From positions 1 through 64,000 of the forward strand of contig NZ_RQJW01000016.1 in NCBI RefSeq assembly GCF_004028635.1: DNA of 64,000 bases, given 5' to 3'. The notes under the pieces are model-generated. The model saw only the letters and a program-made list of their open reading frames with translations, searched no databases and was not told the DNA's origin. Below are positions 24,143 through 33,064 of this stretch, one piece after another. Position numbers and translations under genes: made by a program. Numbering within the stretch: the first letter of the stretch is position 1; every line of letters starts with the position of its first letter. The stretch is from Streptomyces cyaneus (GTDB lineage: Bacteria > Actinomycetota > Actinomycetes > Streptomycetales > Streptomycetaceae).

Positions 24143-25561
24143 ATGCGTACCCGGGTGTTGACCGTCGTCCTGGCCTTCGCCGTGCTCGCGGTGGCCGGCT
24201 TCGCCGTCCCGTTGCTGGGCGTCACCGCCACACAGCGCACCGAGCAGCTCCTGGCGGCCCGCACCGCCGACCTGGACCGCTTCGCGGGGCTGGCCGAGCA
24301 GGCCGCCGAGAGCGGCGACACCGGCATACTGACCGCCGAGGTGAGCCGGTACACCGAGCTGTACGGCGAGGCGGTCGTGGTCGTCGACGCCCGCCGCGCC
24401 CCGGTGACGCAGACCGGCGGCATGCGCGCCGCCGACCCGGCCGTCGCCCGCCTGGTCGACGCGGCGCTGCGCAATCAGCCCGTCTCGCCCGGAGGCACAC
24501 TGCGCCCCTGGTCCCGCGGCGACAAGCTGCTCGCCCGCCCGGTGGGCACCGGCACCCGGGTGTCCGGCGCGGTGGTGCTGCGGGCCTCGGTGCGGGCCGC
24601 CGCCGACGACATCGCCCTGCGCTGGGCTCTGGTCCTGGCCGGCGCGGGCCTGTTCGCGGTGGCGTGCGTGCTGCTCGCCCGCGCCGCCACGCGGTGGGTC
24701 GTACGGCCTCTGCACCGCCTCGACCGCGCGGTCGGCACGCTCGCGGCCGGGCTGCCGGCCGAGCACGCCAGGGCCGGCGGCCCACCCGAACTGCGCCAGC
24801 TGGCCACCGGCTTCAACCGCATGGCCGACGCGGTGACCACCGCACTGGAACAGCAGCGCCGCCTGGTCGCCGACACATCCCACCAGCTGCGCAACCCGCT
24901 CGCCGCACTGCGCCTGCGCATCGACTCACTCCAGCCCCGCCTGCCCGACTCCGCCACCCGCACCTACACGGGCGTGACCGCCGAACTCGAACGCATGGAG
25001 CACCTCCTCGACGACCTGCTCGCCCTCGCCAACGCCGAACACCGCGCCGGTGAACTGGCCGTGACGGACGGCTCGCAAGCGTGCTGCGACGCGAGGGCGG
25101 TCACCGCCGCCCAGGCACAGCTGTGGCAGCCGTTGGCCGAACGGGCGGGAATCCACCTGGAGTTCTCCCCCGGCCCCGCCGTCCTCACGTCCTGCACGGA
25201 GGGCGAACTGGCTCAGGTGGCCGACATCCTGCTGGACAACGCGATCAAGTACGCCGGCAGCCGCGCCCGCGTCGAGACGCGCTGCTTCACCGAGGGCCAA
25301 GACGCGGTGTTCGAGGTACGGGACGACGGCCCGGGTCTCGCCTCCGGCGAGCTCCCCCAGGCCGGCACCCGGTTCTGGCGCTCCGAGCGGCACCGCGCGG
25401 TGCGCGGCAGCGGCCTCGGGCTGGCGATCGCCGAGCAGCTGGTGGCCGGCCGTGGCGGACGCGTCGAGTTCGCGGCGGCCGAGCCGCGCGGCCTGCGGGT
25501 CCGGGTCCTGCTCCCCCGCGCCGAGCGCGGGGCGTCCGGCCAGAAGGGGCTTACGGCATGA
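24143..25561 (+). CDS. Sensor histidine kinase
   Basis: The 472-aa kinase has TM1 (about 5-27), an extracytoplasmic sensor of ~125 residues, TM2 (about 160-180), a HAMP-like linker (WVVRPLHRLDRAVGTLAAGL), a HisKA domain with H247 in LVADTSHQLRNPLAALRLR, and HATPase_c boxes (ILLDNAIKYAGSRA, RDDGPGLASGEL, SGLGLAIAEQLV). It overlaps the downstream TAXI gene by 4 nt (ATGA), so sensor and binding protein are made together; the binding protein may present ligand to the kinase. Confidence 0.92.
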   Translation: MRTRVLTVVLAFAVLAVAGFAVPLLGVTATQRTEQLLAARTADLDRFAGLAEQAAESGDTGILTAEVSRYTELYGEAVVVVDARRAPVTQTGGMRAADPAVARLVDAALRNQPVSPGGTLRPWSRGDKLLARPVGTGTRVSGAVVLRASVRAAADDIALRWALVLAGAGLFAVACVLLARAATRWVVRPLHRLDRAVGTLAAGLPAEHARAGGPPELRQLATGFNRMADAVTTALEQQRRLVADTSHQLRNPLAALRLRIDSLQPRLPDSATRTYTGVTAELERMEHLLDDLLALANAEHRAGELAVTDGSQACCDARAVTAAQAQLWQPLAERAGIHLEFSPGPAVLTSCTEGELAQVADILLDNAIKYAGSRARVETRCFTEGQDAVFEVRDDGPGLASGELPQAGTRFWRSERHRAVRGSGLGLAIAEQLVAGRGGRVEFAAAEPRGLRVRVLLPRAERGASGQKGLTA

Positions 25562-26550
25562 CCGGCCCCGCCCGCCGCACCGCACTGCGCGCCGCCCTCG
25601 GAACGGCGTGCACCGCCCTGCTCGCCACCGCAGCGACGGCCGACGCCCGGCACACGGACCGCGGTCCGAAGGGCAGGCTGCGCATTGCGACCGGCGAGTC
25701 CGGCAACTTCTACGCGGCCTTCGGTCGGCTGCTCGCCGAGCAGGTGACGGCGGCCTACCCCCAGCTGTCCTGCGAGGTGATCAACAGCGAGGCCAGCGTG
25801 GCCAACATTCGGCTGCTTCGAGCACGCCGGGCCGACGTGGCCCTGTCACTGGCCGACATCGCGGGGGCCGCGTACGCCGGCTCTGCACCGTTCGGCAGTC
25901 GGGTACCGCTGCGTGCCATCGGCCGGGTCTACGAGAACTACCTTCAGCTGGCCGTGCGCGCCGACGCGCGGATCCCCACCGTCGCCGACCTGGCCGGGCG
26001 CACCGTCTCGCTGGGCGCGCCCGCATCCGGCGGTGCCGTCCTCGGCGACCGACTGCTACGGGCCGCGGGCCTGACTCCGGGCACCGACGTCCGCGTCCGC
26101 CATCTGTTGCTGCCCCAGGCGGTACGCGCCATGCGGGACGGCGCGATCGACGCCCTGCTGGTGTCGGGCGGCCTCCCGCTGCCGGCACTCTCCGGCCTCG
26201 GCGTCCGCCCCGGCATCCGCCTCCTGCCGCTGGCCGACCTCCTGCCCCGCCTGCGTGCCGACGCGGGACTCTTCGCCTCGGGTGTGGAGCCGGTGACGGT
26301 GCCGGCCGGGGCGTACCGCGGAACGCCCGAGATGACCACCATCGGCGTGGCCAACCTGCTCCTGTGCCGCCCCGACCTGCCGGCGCCCGTCGCCGCCGCC
26401 CTCACCCACGTCCTGGTGCGCCGCGCCACCCGGCTCGTCCCCACCACGGCCCTCGGCACCCAGTTCCTCGACGCCCGCAGCCTGATCTCCACCGGGGTGG
26501 TGCCCCTGCACTCCGGGGCGGTTGTCGCCTACCGCGAGCTGCACGGCTAG
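25558..26550 (+). CDS. TAXI-family solute-binding protein
   Basis: The 330-aa protein has a signal peptide (Arg-rich start, ALRAALGTACTALLATAATADA) and a TAXI-type substrate-binding domain: LRIATGESGNFYAAFGRLLA, a stretch with NSEASVANIRLLRARRADVA, DLAGRTVSLGAPASGGAV and AIDALLVSGGLPLPAL. TAXI proteins normally serve TRAP transporters for glutamate/alpha-ketoglutarate-like acids, but no DctQM-type permease is nearby. Coupling to the kinase gene suggests a sensory accessory role for the two-component system controlling the MFS symporter. Ligand inferred only. Confidence 0.87.
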   Translation: MTGPARRTALRAALGTACTALLATAATADARHTDRGPKGRLRIATGESGNFYAAFGRLLAEQVTAAYPQLSCEVINSEASVANIRLLRARRADVALSLADIAGAAYAGSAPFGSRVPLRAIGRVYENYLQLAVRADARIPTVADLAGRTVSLGAPASGGAVLGDRLLRAAGLTPGTDVRVRHLLLPQAVRAMRDGAIDALLVSGGLPLPALSGLGVRPGIRLLPLADLLPRLRADAGLFASGVEPVTVPAGAYRGTPEMTTIGVANLLLCRPDLPAPVAAALTHVLVRRATRLVPTTALGTQFLDARSLISTGVVPLHSGAVVAYRELHG

Positions 26551-26606
26551 CCACTCCTCCCGGAGCCGGAATTCGTCGTTCGTCGGCGCCTACCTGCAAG
26601 GTTCTT

Positions 26607-26840
26607 TTCGAGTTCGTCGTCGCCACCACCGTCCAGCCCAGCGGGGCGGCGGAGGAGGATCTCGGCGCGCTGAACCTCTACGCTCGCAAGCCCGGCGCCT
26701 TCACCGAGGCCGGCGAGCTGGCCGGCTGGCTGCCGGCCTCCCACGCCGCGGTCGCCTTCTCCAGCGCCCGCACGCACGCCCAGATGGAACATGCCGTCGC
26801 CACCCGTCCTGATCTGCGAGCGCGCGGCCCTCTGCCATGA
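26607..26840 (+). pseudogene. Remnant of a GAF-ANTAR regulator
   Basis: An open stretch encodes DLGALNLYARKPGAFTEAGE, ELAGWLPASHAAVAFSSA and ARTHAQMEHAVATRPDL. These are the end of the GAF domain and the linker found in Streptomyces GAF-ANTAR proteins. There is no start or RBS, the N-terminal half of GAF is missing, and the reading breaks off where the RNA-binding ANTAR domain should begin. The rest of the 26551-27085 gap shows no gene. Confidence 0.65.
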
Positions 26841-27085
26841 CAGCACTCTGTCATGGCCACGCGGGCGGCTCCCCCGGCTCGTGGTCTGAACCAGAGGAGC
26901 CTGGCCGGACCAGCCCCCAATGGGTACGCCGCTGAGCCGGCCTGAACGCCAAGTCCCCAGCCCCGGGCATTTCACTCGGACCGAGGCCGTCACATTGCGA
27001 GTGCGTCGCCGCACCGAGACGCGTTCAGGGAGCGCCGCGCGCGGCCGATTCGATCTCAGGCCGCCAGATGTGGAGAATCATGACC

Positions 27086-27580
27086 ATGAGCGAGAACGTG
27101 TTTTTCAAAGTTTCGGCCGGTGGCGAGGACCTCGGCCGCATCGTCTTCCGACTTTTCGACGACGTGGTGCCCAAGACCGCGCGCAACTTCCGTGAGCTGG
27201 CGACGGGCCAGCACGGGTTCGGCTACAAGGGTTCGCCCTTCCACCGGGTCATCCCGGAGTTCATGCTGCAGGGCGGTGACTTCACCAACGGCAACGGCAC
27301 CGGCGGCAAGAGCATCTACGGTGAGACGTTCGCGGACGAGAACTTCCAGCTCAAGCACGACAGGCCGTTCCTGCTGAGCATGGCCAACGCGGGTCCGGGC
27401 ACGAACGGCTCGCAGTTCTTCGTCACCACCGTGGTGACGCCGTGGCTGGACGGCAAGCACGTCGTCTTCGGCGAGGTCGTCGAGGGCGAGGACGTCGTCA
27501 AGGCGATCGAGGGCCTCGGCAGCCGCTCGGGCGCGACGGCCAAGAAGATCGTCATCGACGACTGCGGCACCGTCGCCTGA
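27086..27580 (+). CDS. Peptidyl-prolyl cis-trans isomerase, cyclophilin type
   Basis: The 164-aa single-domain cyclophilin has all catalytic features: FHRVIPEFMLQGGDFTNGNG (catalytic Arg and Phe), LSMANAGPGTNGSQFFV, and WLDGKHVVFGEV with the Trp typical of cyclosporin-sensitive, eukaryote-like cyclophilins. It accelerates proline isomerisation in the cytoplasm (no signal). The second ATG of the cluster (27086) is chosen because GGAGA lies at a proper distance from it; the ATG at 27080 would be too close. Confidence 0.95.
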   Translation: MSENVFFKVSAGGEDLGRIVFRLFDDVVPKTARNFRELATGQHGFGYKGSPFHRVIPEFMLQGGDFTNGNGTGGKSIYGETFADENFQLKHDRPFLLSMANAGPGTNGSQFFVTTVVTPWLDGKHVVFGEVVEGEDVVKAIEGLGSRSGATAKKIVIDDCGTVA

Positions 27581-27593
27581 CGACCTTGCGCAG

Positions 27594-27619
27594 GGGGCAG
27601 GCCCTGACGGGCCTGCCCC
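27594..27619. terminator. Bidirectional terminator between cyclophilin and dehydratase genes
   Basis: A perfect 11-bp stem (GGGGCAGGCCC / GGGCCTGCCCC) with a TGAC loop lies between two convergent stop codons. Confidence 0.85.
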
Positions 27620-27632
27620 GTCGCAGCCGCGG

Positions 27633-29348
27633 TCAGTGTGACTCGCGGCTCACCTCCGAGCCGCTGGACCCCACGAGGAAGTCGAGATCGGCGCCGGTGT
27701 CGGCCTGGAGGACGTGGTCGATGTAGAGGCGTTCCCAGCCGCGCCGGGGATCGGCGAAGCCGGCCACGGTCGCCTTGCCGGGGGTTCTGCGGGCGAGTTC
27801 GTCGGTGGGTACGTCGACGTCGATGCGGCGGGCCTCGACGTCCAGGGTGATGAAGTCCCCCGTCCGCACCAGTGCGAGGGGGCCGCCGGCCGCGGCCTCG
27901 GGGGCGACGTGCAGGACGACCGTGCCGTACGCCGTGCCGCTCATGCGGCCGTCGCAGACGCGGACCATGTCGCGGACGCCCTGTGCGAGAAGTTTTTTCG
28001 GCAGGGGCATGTTGGAGACCTCGGGCATGCCCGGGTAGCCCTTGGGGCCGCAGCCGCGCAGGACTAGGACCGAGTCGGCGTCCACATCCAGGTCCGGGTC
28101 GTCGATACGTGCGTGGAAGTCCTCGATGGAGTCGAAGACGACGGCCCGGCCGCGGTGGCGCAGCAGGTGCGAGGAGGCTGCGGCCGGTTTGATGAGGGCG
28201 CCGTCGGGTGCGAGGTTGCCGCGCAGGACGGCGATGCCGCCCTCGGCGACCAGGGGTTCGGCGCGGGTGCGGATGACCTCGGTGTCCCAGATCGGGGCGT
28301 CGTCGAGTGCGTCGACGAGCGGCTTGCCGGTGACGGTGAGGGCGTCGGGGTCGAGCAGGTCGCGGACCTCGCGCAGCACGGCGAGCAGGCCTCCGGCGCG
28401 ATGGAAGTCCTCCATGAGGAAGCGGCCGGCCGGCTGGAGGTCCACCAGGACCGGGACGCGGGAGCCGATGCGGTCGAAGTCGTCGAGACAGAGGTCGATG
28501 CCCAGGCGGCCCGCGATGGCCAGCAGGTGGACGACGGCGTTGGTGGAGCCGCCGATGGCGGCGAGCGCGACGATCGCGTTGTGGAAGGAGGCCTTGGTGA
28601 GGATCGTCCCGGGCCGGCGGTCGGCGCCGATCATGTCCACCGCCAGTCGGCCGGTGTGGTGCGCGGCCTGAAGCAGACGGCTGTCGGGGGCGGGGGTTCC
28701 TGCCACGCCGGGGACGACCGTGCCCAGGGCCTCGGCGACCAGGGCCATCGTGGAAGCGGTGCCCATGGTGTTGCAGTGGCCGCGGCTGCGGATCATCGCC
28801 GACTCCGAGCGGGTGAACTGCTCCTGTGAGAGCGTCCCGGCCCGCACCTCCTCCGAGAGCCGCCACACGTCGGTGCCGCAGCCCAGGGGTGTGCCTCGGA
28901 AGGTCCCGGTGAGCATCGGGCCGCCGGGTACGACGACGGCGGGCAGGTCCACCGACGCGGCGGCCATGAGCAGCGACGGGATCGTCTTGTCGCAGCCGCC
29001 CAGCAGGACGACGCCGTCGATGGGGTTGGCCCGCAGCATCTCCTCCGTGGCCATCGCGGCCATGTTGCGCCAGAGCATGGCGGTGGGCCGTACGTTCGTC
29101 TCGCCGAGCGACACCACGGGCAGATCCAGTGGGATGCCGCCCGCCTCGTACACGCCGTCGCGCACCGAGGAGGCGACCTGATCGAGATGGGCGTTGCAAG
29201 GGGTCAGGTCCGAGGCCGTGTTGGCGATGGCGATCTGCGGTCGGCCGGTGAAGGCGTCGCCGGGCACGCCTCTGCGCATCCACGCCCGGTGGATGTAGGC
29301 ATTGCGGTCCTGTCCCTCGTACCACTGTGCGCTGCGCAGTCTCACCAT
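27633..29348 (-). CDS. IlvD/Edd-family sugar-acid dehydratase (arabinonate/gluconate dehydratase-like)
   Basis: The 571-aa enzyme has the Fe-S cluster Cys residues in SDLTPCNAHL (C51), LLGGCDKTIP (C119) and SRGHCNTMGTAST. The family C-terminal block is present: LRGCGPKGYPGMPEV, DGRMSGTAYGTVVLHVAPEA and GDFITLDVEARRIDV. The sequence SLGETNVRPTAMLWRNM and the clustering with an IclR regulator and zinc dehydrogenase favour a pentonate/hexonate dehydratase over IlvD of valine synthesis. It converts an aldonate to a 2-keto-3-deoxy acid. A RBS (GAAGAGG) lies before the ATG. It is divergent from the IclR gene. Confidence 0.88.
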   Translation of the reverse strand: MVRLRSAQWYEGQDRNAYIHRAWMRRGVPGDAFTGRPQIAIANTASDLTPCNAHLDQVASSVRDGVYEAGGIPLDLPVVSLGETNVRPTAMLWRNMAAMATEEMLRANPIDGVVLLGGCDKTIPSLLMAAASVDLPAVVVPGGPMLTGTFRGTPLGCGTDVWRLSEEVRAGTLSQEQFTRSESAMIRSRGHCNTMGTASTMALVAEALGTVVPGVAGTPAPDSRLLQAAHHTGRLAVDMIGADRRPGTILTKASFHNAIVALAAIGGSTNAVVHLLAIAGRLGIDLCLDDFDRIGSRVPVLVDLQPAGRFLMEDFHRAGGLLAVLREVRDLLDPDALTVTGKPLVDALDDAPIWDTEVIRTRAEPLVAEGGIAVLRGNLAPDGALIKPAAASSHLLRHRGRAVVFDSIEDFHARIDDPDLDVDADSVLVLRGCGPKGYPGMPEVSNMPLPKKLLAQGVRDMVRVCDGRMSGTAYGTVVLHVAPEAAAGGPLALVRTGDFITLDVEARRIDVDVPTDELARRTPGKATVAGFADPRRGWERLYIDHVLQADTGADLDFLVGSSGSEVSRESH

Positions 29349-29356
29349 GGGACCTC

Positions 29357-29391
29357 TTCCAGCAGTCGGTACGGAGGTCTACAGTCTGGAA
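29357..29391. promoter_or_regulatory. Candidate IclR-type operator between dehydratase and regulator
   Basis: In the 47-nt gap between divergent starts, TTCCAG (29357-29362) and CTGGAA (29386-29391) form an inverted repeat with a 23-nt spacer. Sharing one short gap implies both genes are controlled from here. Confidence 0.4.
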
Positions 29392-29395
29392 CGCC

Positions 29396-30220
29396 ATGGA
29401 GCATACGCAGACGTACGACGGATCGACAGCCCTCGGCGCGAACGGCTCAACTGCCGCCGACGGCAACCGTCTTGTGGGCTCGGACCGGGTGCTGGCGGTT
29501 CTCAAGGAGCTCGCCCGGTATCCCGACGGGGTGGGGCTGGAGGAGCTGACCCGGGTCGTCGCCAGTCCGAAGCCGACCGTCCACCGGGCGCTCGGCGCGC
29601 TACGGCGGGCCGGACTGGCCGAGCAGGACGTCCGCGGACGCTACGTACTGGGGGACGAGTTTCTGCGTATGGCGTTCGCCCATCACGAGGCCCGCCCCGA
29701 GCAGGTCCGTGTCCGCCCCGTGCTCGAAGCGTTGGCGCACCGGTTCGGCGAGACCGCGCACTACGCGGTGCTCGACGGCCGTGAGGTCGTCTACCGCGCC
29801 AAGGTCGACCCGCCCACCGGTGCCGTCCGACTGACGTCGACGATCGGCGGGCGCAACCCCGCCCACACCACCGCCGTCGGAAAGCTCCTGCTCGCCCGGC
29901 GGTTGGGCACGGTGGAGGAGGTCGCGGCGTGGATCGGCGACTGCCCGCTGGAGCGTCGTACGGAACGTTCCTTGGGTACGGCCGCCGCCCTGCACGACGA
30001 TCTGACGGCCACGCGTGAGCGGGGATACGGCGTCGACGACCAGGAGAACGAGATCGGGGTCAACTGCCTTGCCCTCCCTGTCTATCCGACCTCGCCCACA
30101 GTCCCTTCCGGGGCCGTGAGCGTCAGCGCGCTGGCGTACCGGACCCCGTTGACATCGCTTGTCGAGGCCCTCGACGACATCCGCGACCTGCTCGGCCCAC
30201 TCGGCGAACCCCACTCCTGA
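29396..30220 (+). CDS. IclR-family transcriptional regulator
   Basis: The 274-aa protein has an N-terminal winged HTH (SDRVLAVLKELARYPDGVGL, LTRVVASPKPTVHRALGAL, LRRAGLAEQD) and a C-terminal IclR effector domain (FGETAHYAVLDGREVVYRAK, GGRNPAHTTAVGKLLLA, RERGYGVDDQENEIGVNCLA). It is divergent from the sugar-acid dehydratase and upstream of the dehydrogenase on its own strand; it likely represses both until a sugar-acid intermediate binds. Confidence 0.92.
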   Translation: MEHTQTYDGSTALGANGSTAADGNRLVGSDRVLAVLKELARYPDGVGLEELTRVVASPKPTVHRALGALRRAGLAEQDVRGRYVLGDEFLRMAFAHHEARPEQVRVRPVLEALAHRFGETAHYAVLDGREVVYRAKVDPPTGAVRLTSTIGGRNPAHTTAVGKLLLARRLGTVEEVAAWIGDCPLERRTERSLGTAAALHDDLTATRERGYGVDDQENEIGVNCLALPVYPTSPTVPSGAVSVSALAYRTPLTSLVEALDDIRDLLGPLGEPHS

Positions 30221-30262
30221 GAGGACCCTCGTGTACCTCATACGCCGCGACACCGCCGTCTC

Positions 30263-31312
30263 ATGCGCGCGTTCGTCCTGACCGCGCCCGGCGCGTACGA
30301 GGTCCAGGACCTCCCGGCACCGGTGGCCGCACCCGGTGAAGTCGTCGTCGACGTCGAGCGGGTCGGTGTGTGCGGGACCGACGTGGAGTTCTTCACCGGT
30401 GCCATGGCCTACCTCCATCAAGGACACTCCACCTATCCGATGAGGCCGGGTCACGAGTGGGCCGGGCGCGTGGCGGCGGTCGGCGACGGCGTCGACGCGG
30501 GCTGGATCGGCCGCCGTGTCATGGGGGACACGATGCTCGGCTGCGGCAGCTGCCGCCGCTGTCTGCGGGGTCATCAGCATGTGTGCGACAAGCGCCAGGA
30601 GGTCGGTATACGGGGAGCGCGGGCCGGGGCCCTGGCGGAGCAACTCGCGGTACCGGCGTCCTCGTTGCACGCCCTGCCCGACTCGGTCGACGCCGTGCTC
30701 GGCGCGCTCGTGGAGCCGGGCGGCAACGCCCTGCGCGCGGCGCGGGCGGCCGGGCTCCACGCCGGGGACCGTGCTCTCGTACTGGGTCCGGGGACCATCG
30801 GCCTGCTGGTCGCGATGTTCCTGCGGGCGTCGGGCGCGGAAGTCCACCTGCTGGACCGCGCCGACAGCTCGCCCGCCTTCGCCCACGCCCTGGGCTTCGA
30901 GCACGTGTGGGACGAGCATTCCCTTCCGGACGTGCCCTTCGACGCGGTCGTCGACGCCTCGAACGCCGCCCATCTGCCGGACAAGGCAGTGGAGTTGGCC
31001 GAACCGGCCGGCCGCGTCGTGTACATCGGGCTCGCGGGCGAGCCGAGCAGGATCGACACGCGCGCGCTCGTGCTGAAGGACGTGACCGCGGTGGGTATCC
31101 TGTCCGGCTCTCCCGGCCTGGACGCGACCATCCGGGCCTACGCGTCGGGAGCCGTCGACCCCAGGCCCCTCGTCGCTGCCACGGTGGGCCTCGACGAGGT
31201 CGGAGCGGTGCTCGCGGGCAAACGGCCGGAGGGCGCGGGACCCGGCCCCAAGATCCACGTGGACCCGCGATCCGGTGCTGTGACCGCACAGGTGCGACGG
31301 GTGGGGCGGTGA
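30263..31312 (+). CDS. Zinc-dependent medium-chain alcohol/sugar dehydrogenase
   Basis: The 349-aa enzyme has catalytic Zn ligands C37 (GVCGTDVEF), H64 and E65 (GHEWAG), structural Zn Cys C94, C97, C100 and C108 (MLGCGSCRRCLRGHQHVCD), and a nucleotide-binding motif ALVLGPGTIGLLVAMFL. It resembles threonine/sorbitol dehydrogenases. Given its neighbours it probably oxidises a sugar or sugar acid that feeds the dehydratase step. The upstream RBS is weak, so translation may depend on the preceding IclR gene. It converges on the phosphatase gene with a 9-nt gap. Confidence 0.9.
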   Translation: MRAFVLTAPGAYEVQDLPAPVAAPGEVVVDVERVGVCGTDVEFFTGAMAYLHQGHSTYPMRPGHEWAGRVAAVGDGVDAGWIGRRVMGDTMLGCGSCRRCLRGHQHVCDKRQEVGIRGARAGALAEQLAVPASSLHALPDSVDAVLGALVEPGGNALRAARAAGLHAGDRALVLGPGTIGLLVAMFLRASGAEVHLLDRADSSPAFAHALGFEHVWDEHSLPDVPFDAVVDASNAAHLPDKAVELAEPAGRVVYIGLAGEPSRIDTRALVLKDVTAVGILSGSPGLDATIRAYASGAVDPRPLVAATVGLDEVGAVLAGKRPEGAGPGPKIHVDPRSGAVTAQVRRVGR

Positions 31313-31321
31313 GGTTTCCGT

Positions 31322-33064
31322 TCAGCACTCCGGTGCCCGCTGCCGCCGCGCGCCGCTGTGCACGTGGCACAGCAACAGGCATACGTCGTCGTCGTGTTCG
31401 GAGTCGTGCAGCAGGGGGTGCAGGAGTCGGTCGGCCGACGCTTCCAGGTTCTCGTCGAGTTCGGTCGGGTGGAAGGCGCCCAGTTCCTCGGCGAGGCGGC
31501 GGATACCGGGGTCGATCCCGTGGGAGCGGCGTTCCACCAGGCCGTCGGTGTACATGGCCAGCGTGGATCCGGGCGGGAGCGGCACGGTGTGGTCGCTGAT
31601 CTCCTGTTTCAGTGGGATGCCGAGCATGGCACCGGGTTTGGCGTCGAGGGTGTGGACCTGGCCGTCGGGGGTGCGCAGCACCGGTGGGGGGTGGCCGGCG
31701 GCGGCCCAGGTGAGCGTGGGGTCGTCGGGGTGGAAGCGGGCGATGACCGCGGTGGCGTAGAGGTCGAGGCGCAGGCGGTGCAGGAACAGGTGCAGTCGCG
31801 TCAGGAGTTGGCCGGGGCTGCTGCCGTCGACGGCGTAGGCGCGCAGGGCGGTGCGCAGTTGGCTCATCATGACCGCGGCGTGCAGGCCGTGCCCGGTGAC
31901 GTCGCCGATGACGGTGATCAGGCTGCCGTCGGGCTGGCGGAAGGCGTCGTACCAGTCCCCGCCGATGTTCAGGCCCCGGGTGGCCGGGAGGTAGCGTGCG
32001 GCCAGGCTCAGGCCGGGTGTGGTGGGCAGTTCGGTGAGCAGGGCTCGTTGCAGGGTCTCGGCGATGTCCCGGTTGTGCTCGAAGCGTCGGGCGTTCTCCA
32101 GGGCGATGCTGGCCCGTCGGGTCAGTTCGATCAGCATGACGGCGTCGTCCGCGTCCCAGCGCTCCTCGGCCGACGACAGGGTGAGGACGCCCTGGGATGC
32201 CCGGCGGGTGACCAGGGGGATGCACAGCAGGGGTCTGCCGGGGTCGAGGGCCGAGGGGGGCTGGTCGTCGACGCCGGGCAGATTGCCGGGGTGGTCGGCG
32301 GCGTACTGCGGGCGGCCGCGGCGGGCGGCGAGGACAGCTGCGGCCGGATGCGGGCCGCCGCGCAGCGCGTCGTCCACGTCGTCGAACAGCCAGACGTCGA
32401 CGGTGCGCGCGTAGCGCGGTACCAGCAGAGCGGGCAGCAGCCGCACGATGGCCTCGTGGTTGAGGGAGGCCGTCAGGGCGGCGCTGGCGTCGGCCAGGAA
32501 GGTCAGTCGGCCGCGGGCGTTCTCCGCCTCCCTGCGGGCCTGCTGCTCGGCGTCGAAGAGCTCGCGCTGGGCCCGGCCGGAGGCGTCCAGCTCGGCATGC
32601 AGCGCCAGTACGCCCTGGTTGGTCTGGTGGAGTTCCTCGCGGTGGAAGGCGACCAGCGCCTCCTGCTCGTCGAGCCGCTCCAGCAGCTGGGCCGCGTCCT
32701 CGTCGGCACCGAACAGGGCCTCGGCCAGCGTCGCAGGGTCGTCGGCGGCATGCTCGGCACCGGAGACGTCGGCGCCCTCGGCGCACGGGACCGACGCGCG
32801 CCACGCGGGCTGTCGGTCGTCCGGGCGGCGCTTCGCCGCAGCCACCTCGACGCTGAAGTCTCCCCCACCGGGCGACAGGGTCGCTGTCACGCCGACCCGC
32901 CACTCGCCTCCCTTGGTGAGGCACTGCCGTAGCTGTGCGGTGAGGGCGGCCACCAGACGGGTCCGCTCGACGGTGGTCACTTGGCACGCGGCGGCCAGCC
33001 GCGCCGTGGCGATGCGGGCCTGCGCGGCGTCGGTGATGGTGCGGACGTGCCAGGTGCGGGTCAT
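31322..33064 (-). CDS. PP2C (SpoIIE/RsbU-type) serine phosphatase with GAF domain
   Basis: The 580-aa protein starts with ~90 residues resembling a partial HATPase/RsbT-like module. A Gln/Glu-rich coiled coil (about 125-185) and a GAF domain (about 190-335) follow, then the PP2C catalytic domain (NIGGDWYDAFRQPDGSLITV, IGDVTGHGLHAAVMMSQLR, AAAGHPPPVL, AMYTDGLVERR, DDDVCLLLCHV) with metal-binding Asp residues intact. Such enzymes dephosphorylate STAS anti-anti-sigma factors. It is the last gene of the five-gene stressosome operon and overlaps its neighbour by 4 nt. Confidence 0.9.
   Translation of the reverse strand: MTRTWHVRTITDAAQARIATARLAAACQVTTVERTRLVAALTAQLRQCLTKGGEWRVGVTATLSPGGGDFSVEVAAAKRRPDDRQPAWRASVPCAEGADVSGAEHAADDPATLAEALFGADEDAAQLLERLDEQEALVAFHREELHQTNQGVLALHAELDASGRAQRELFDAEQQARREAENARGRLTFLADASAALTASLNHEAIVRLLPALLVPRYARTVDVWLFDDVDDALRGGPHPAAAVLAARRGRPQYAADHPGNLPGVDDQPPSALDPGRPLLCIPLVTRRASQGVLTLSSAEERWDADDAVMLIELTRRASIALENARRFEHNRDIAETLQRALLTELPTTPGLSLAARYLPATRGLNIGGDWYDAFRQPDGSLITVIGDVTGHGLHAAVMMSQLRTALRAYAVDGSSPGQLLTRLHLFLHRLRLDLYATAVIARFHPDDPTLTWAAAGHPPPVLRTPDGQVHTLDAKPGAMLGIPLKQEISDHTVPLPPGSTLAMYTDGLVERRSHGIDPGIRRLAEELGAFHPTELDENLEASADRLLHPLLHDSEHDDDVCLLLCHVHSGARRQRAPEC

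Noticed and set aside
30519..32987. Minus-strand frame of over 800 codons overlapping the dehydrogenase and phosphatase genes
   Set aside because: Very Arg/Pro-rich, out of frame with the PP2C gene it overlaps, no domain.
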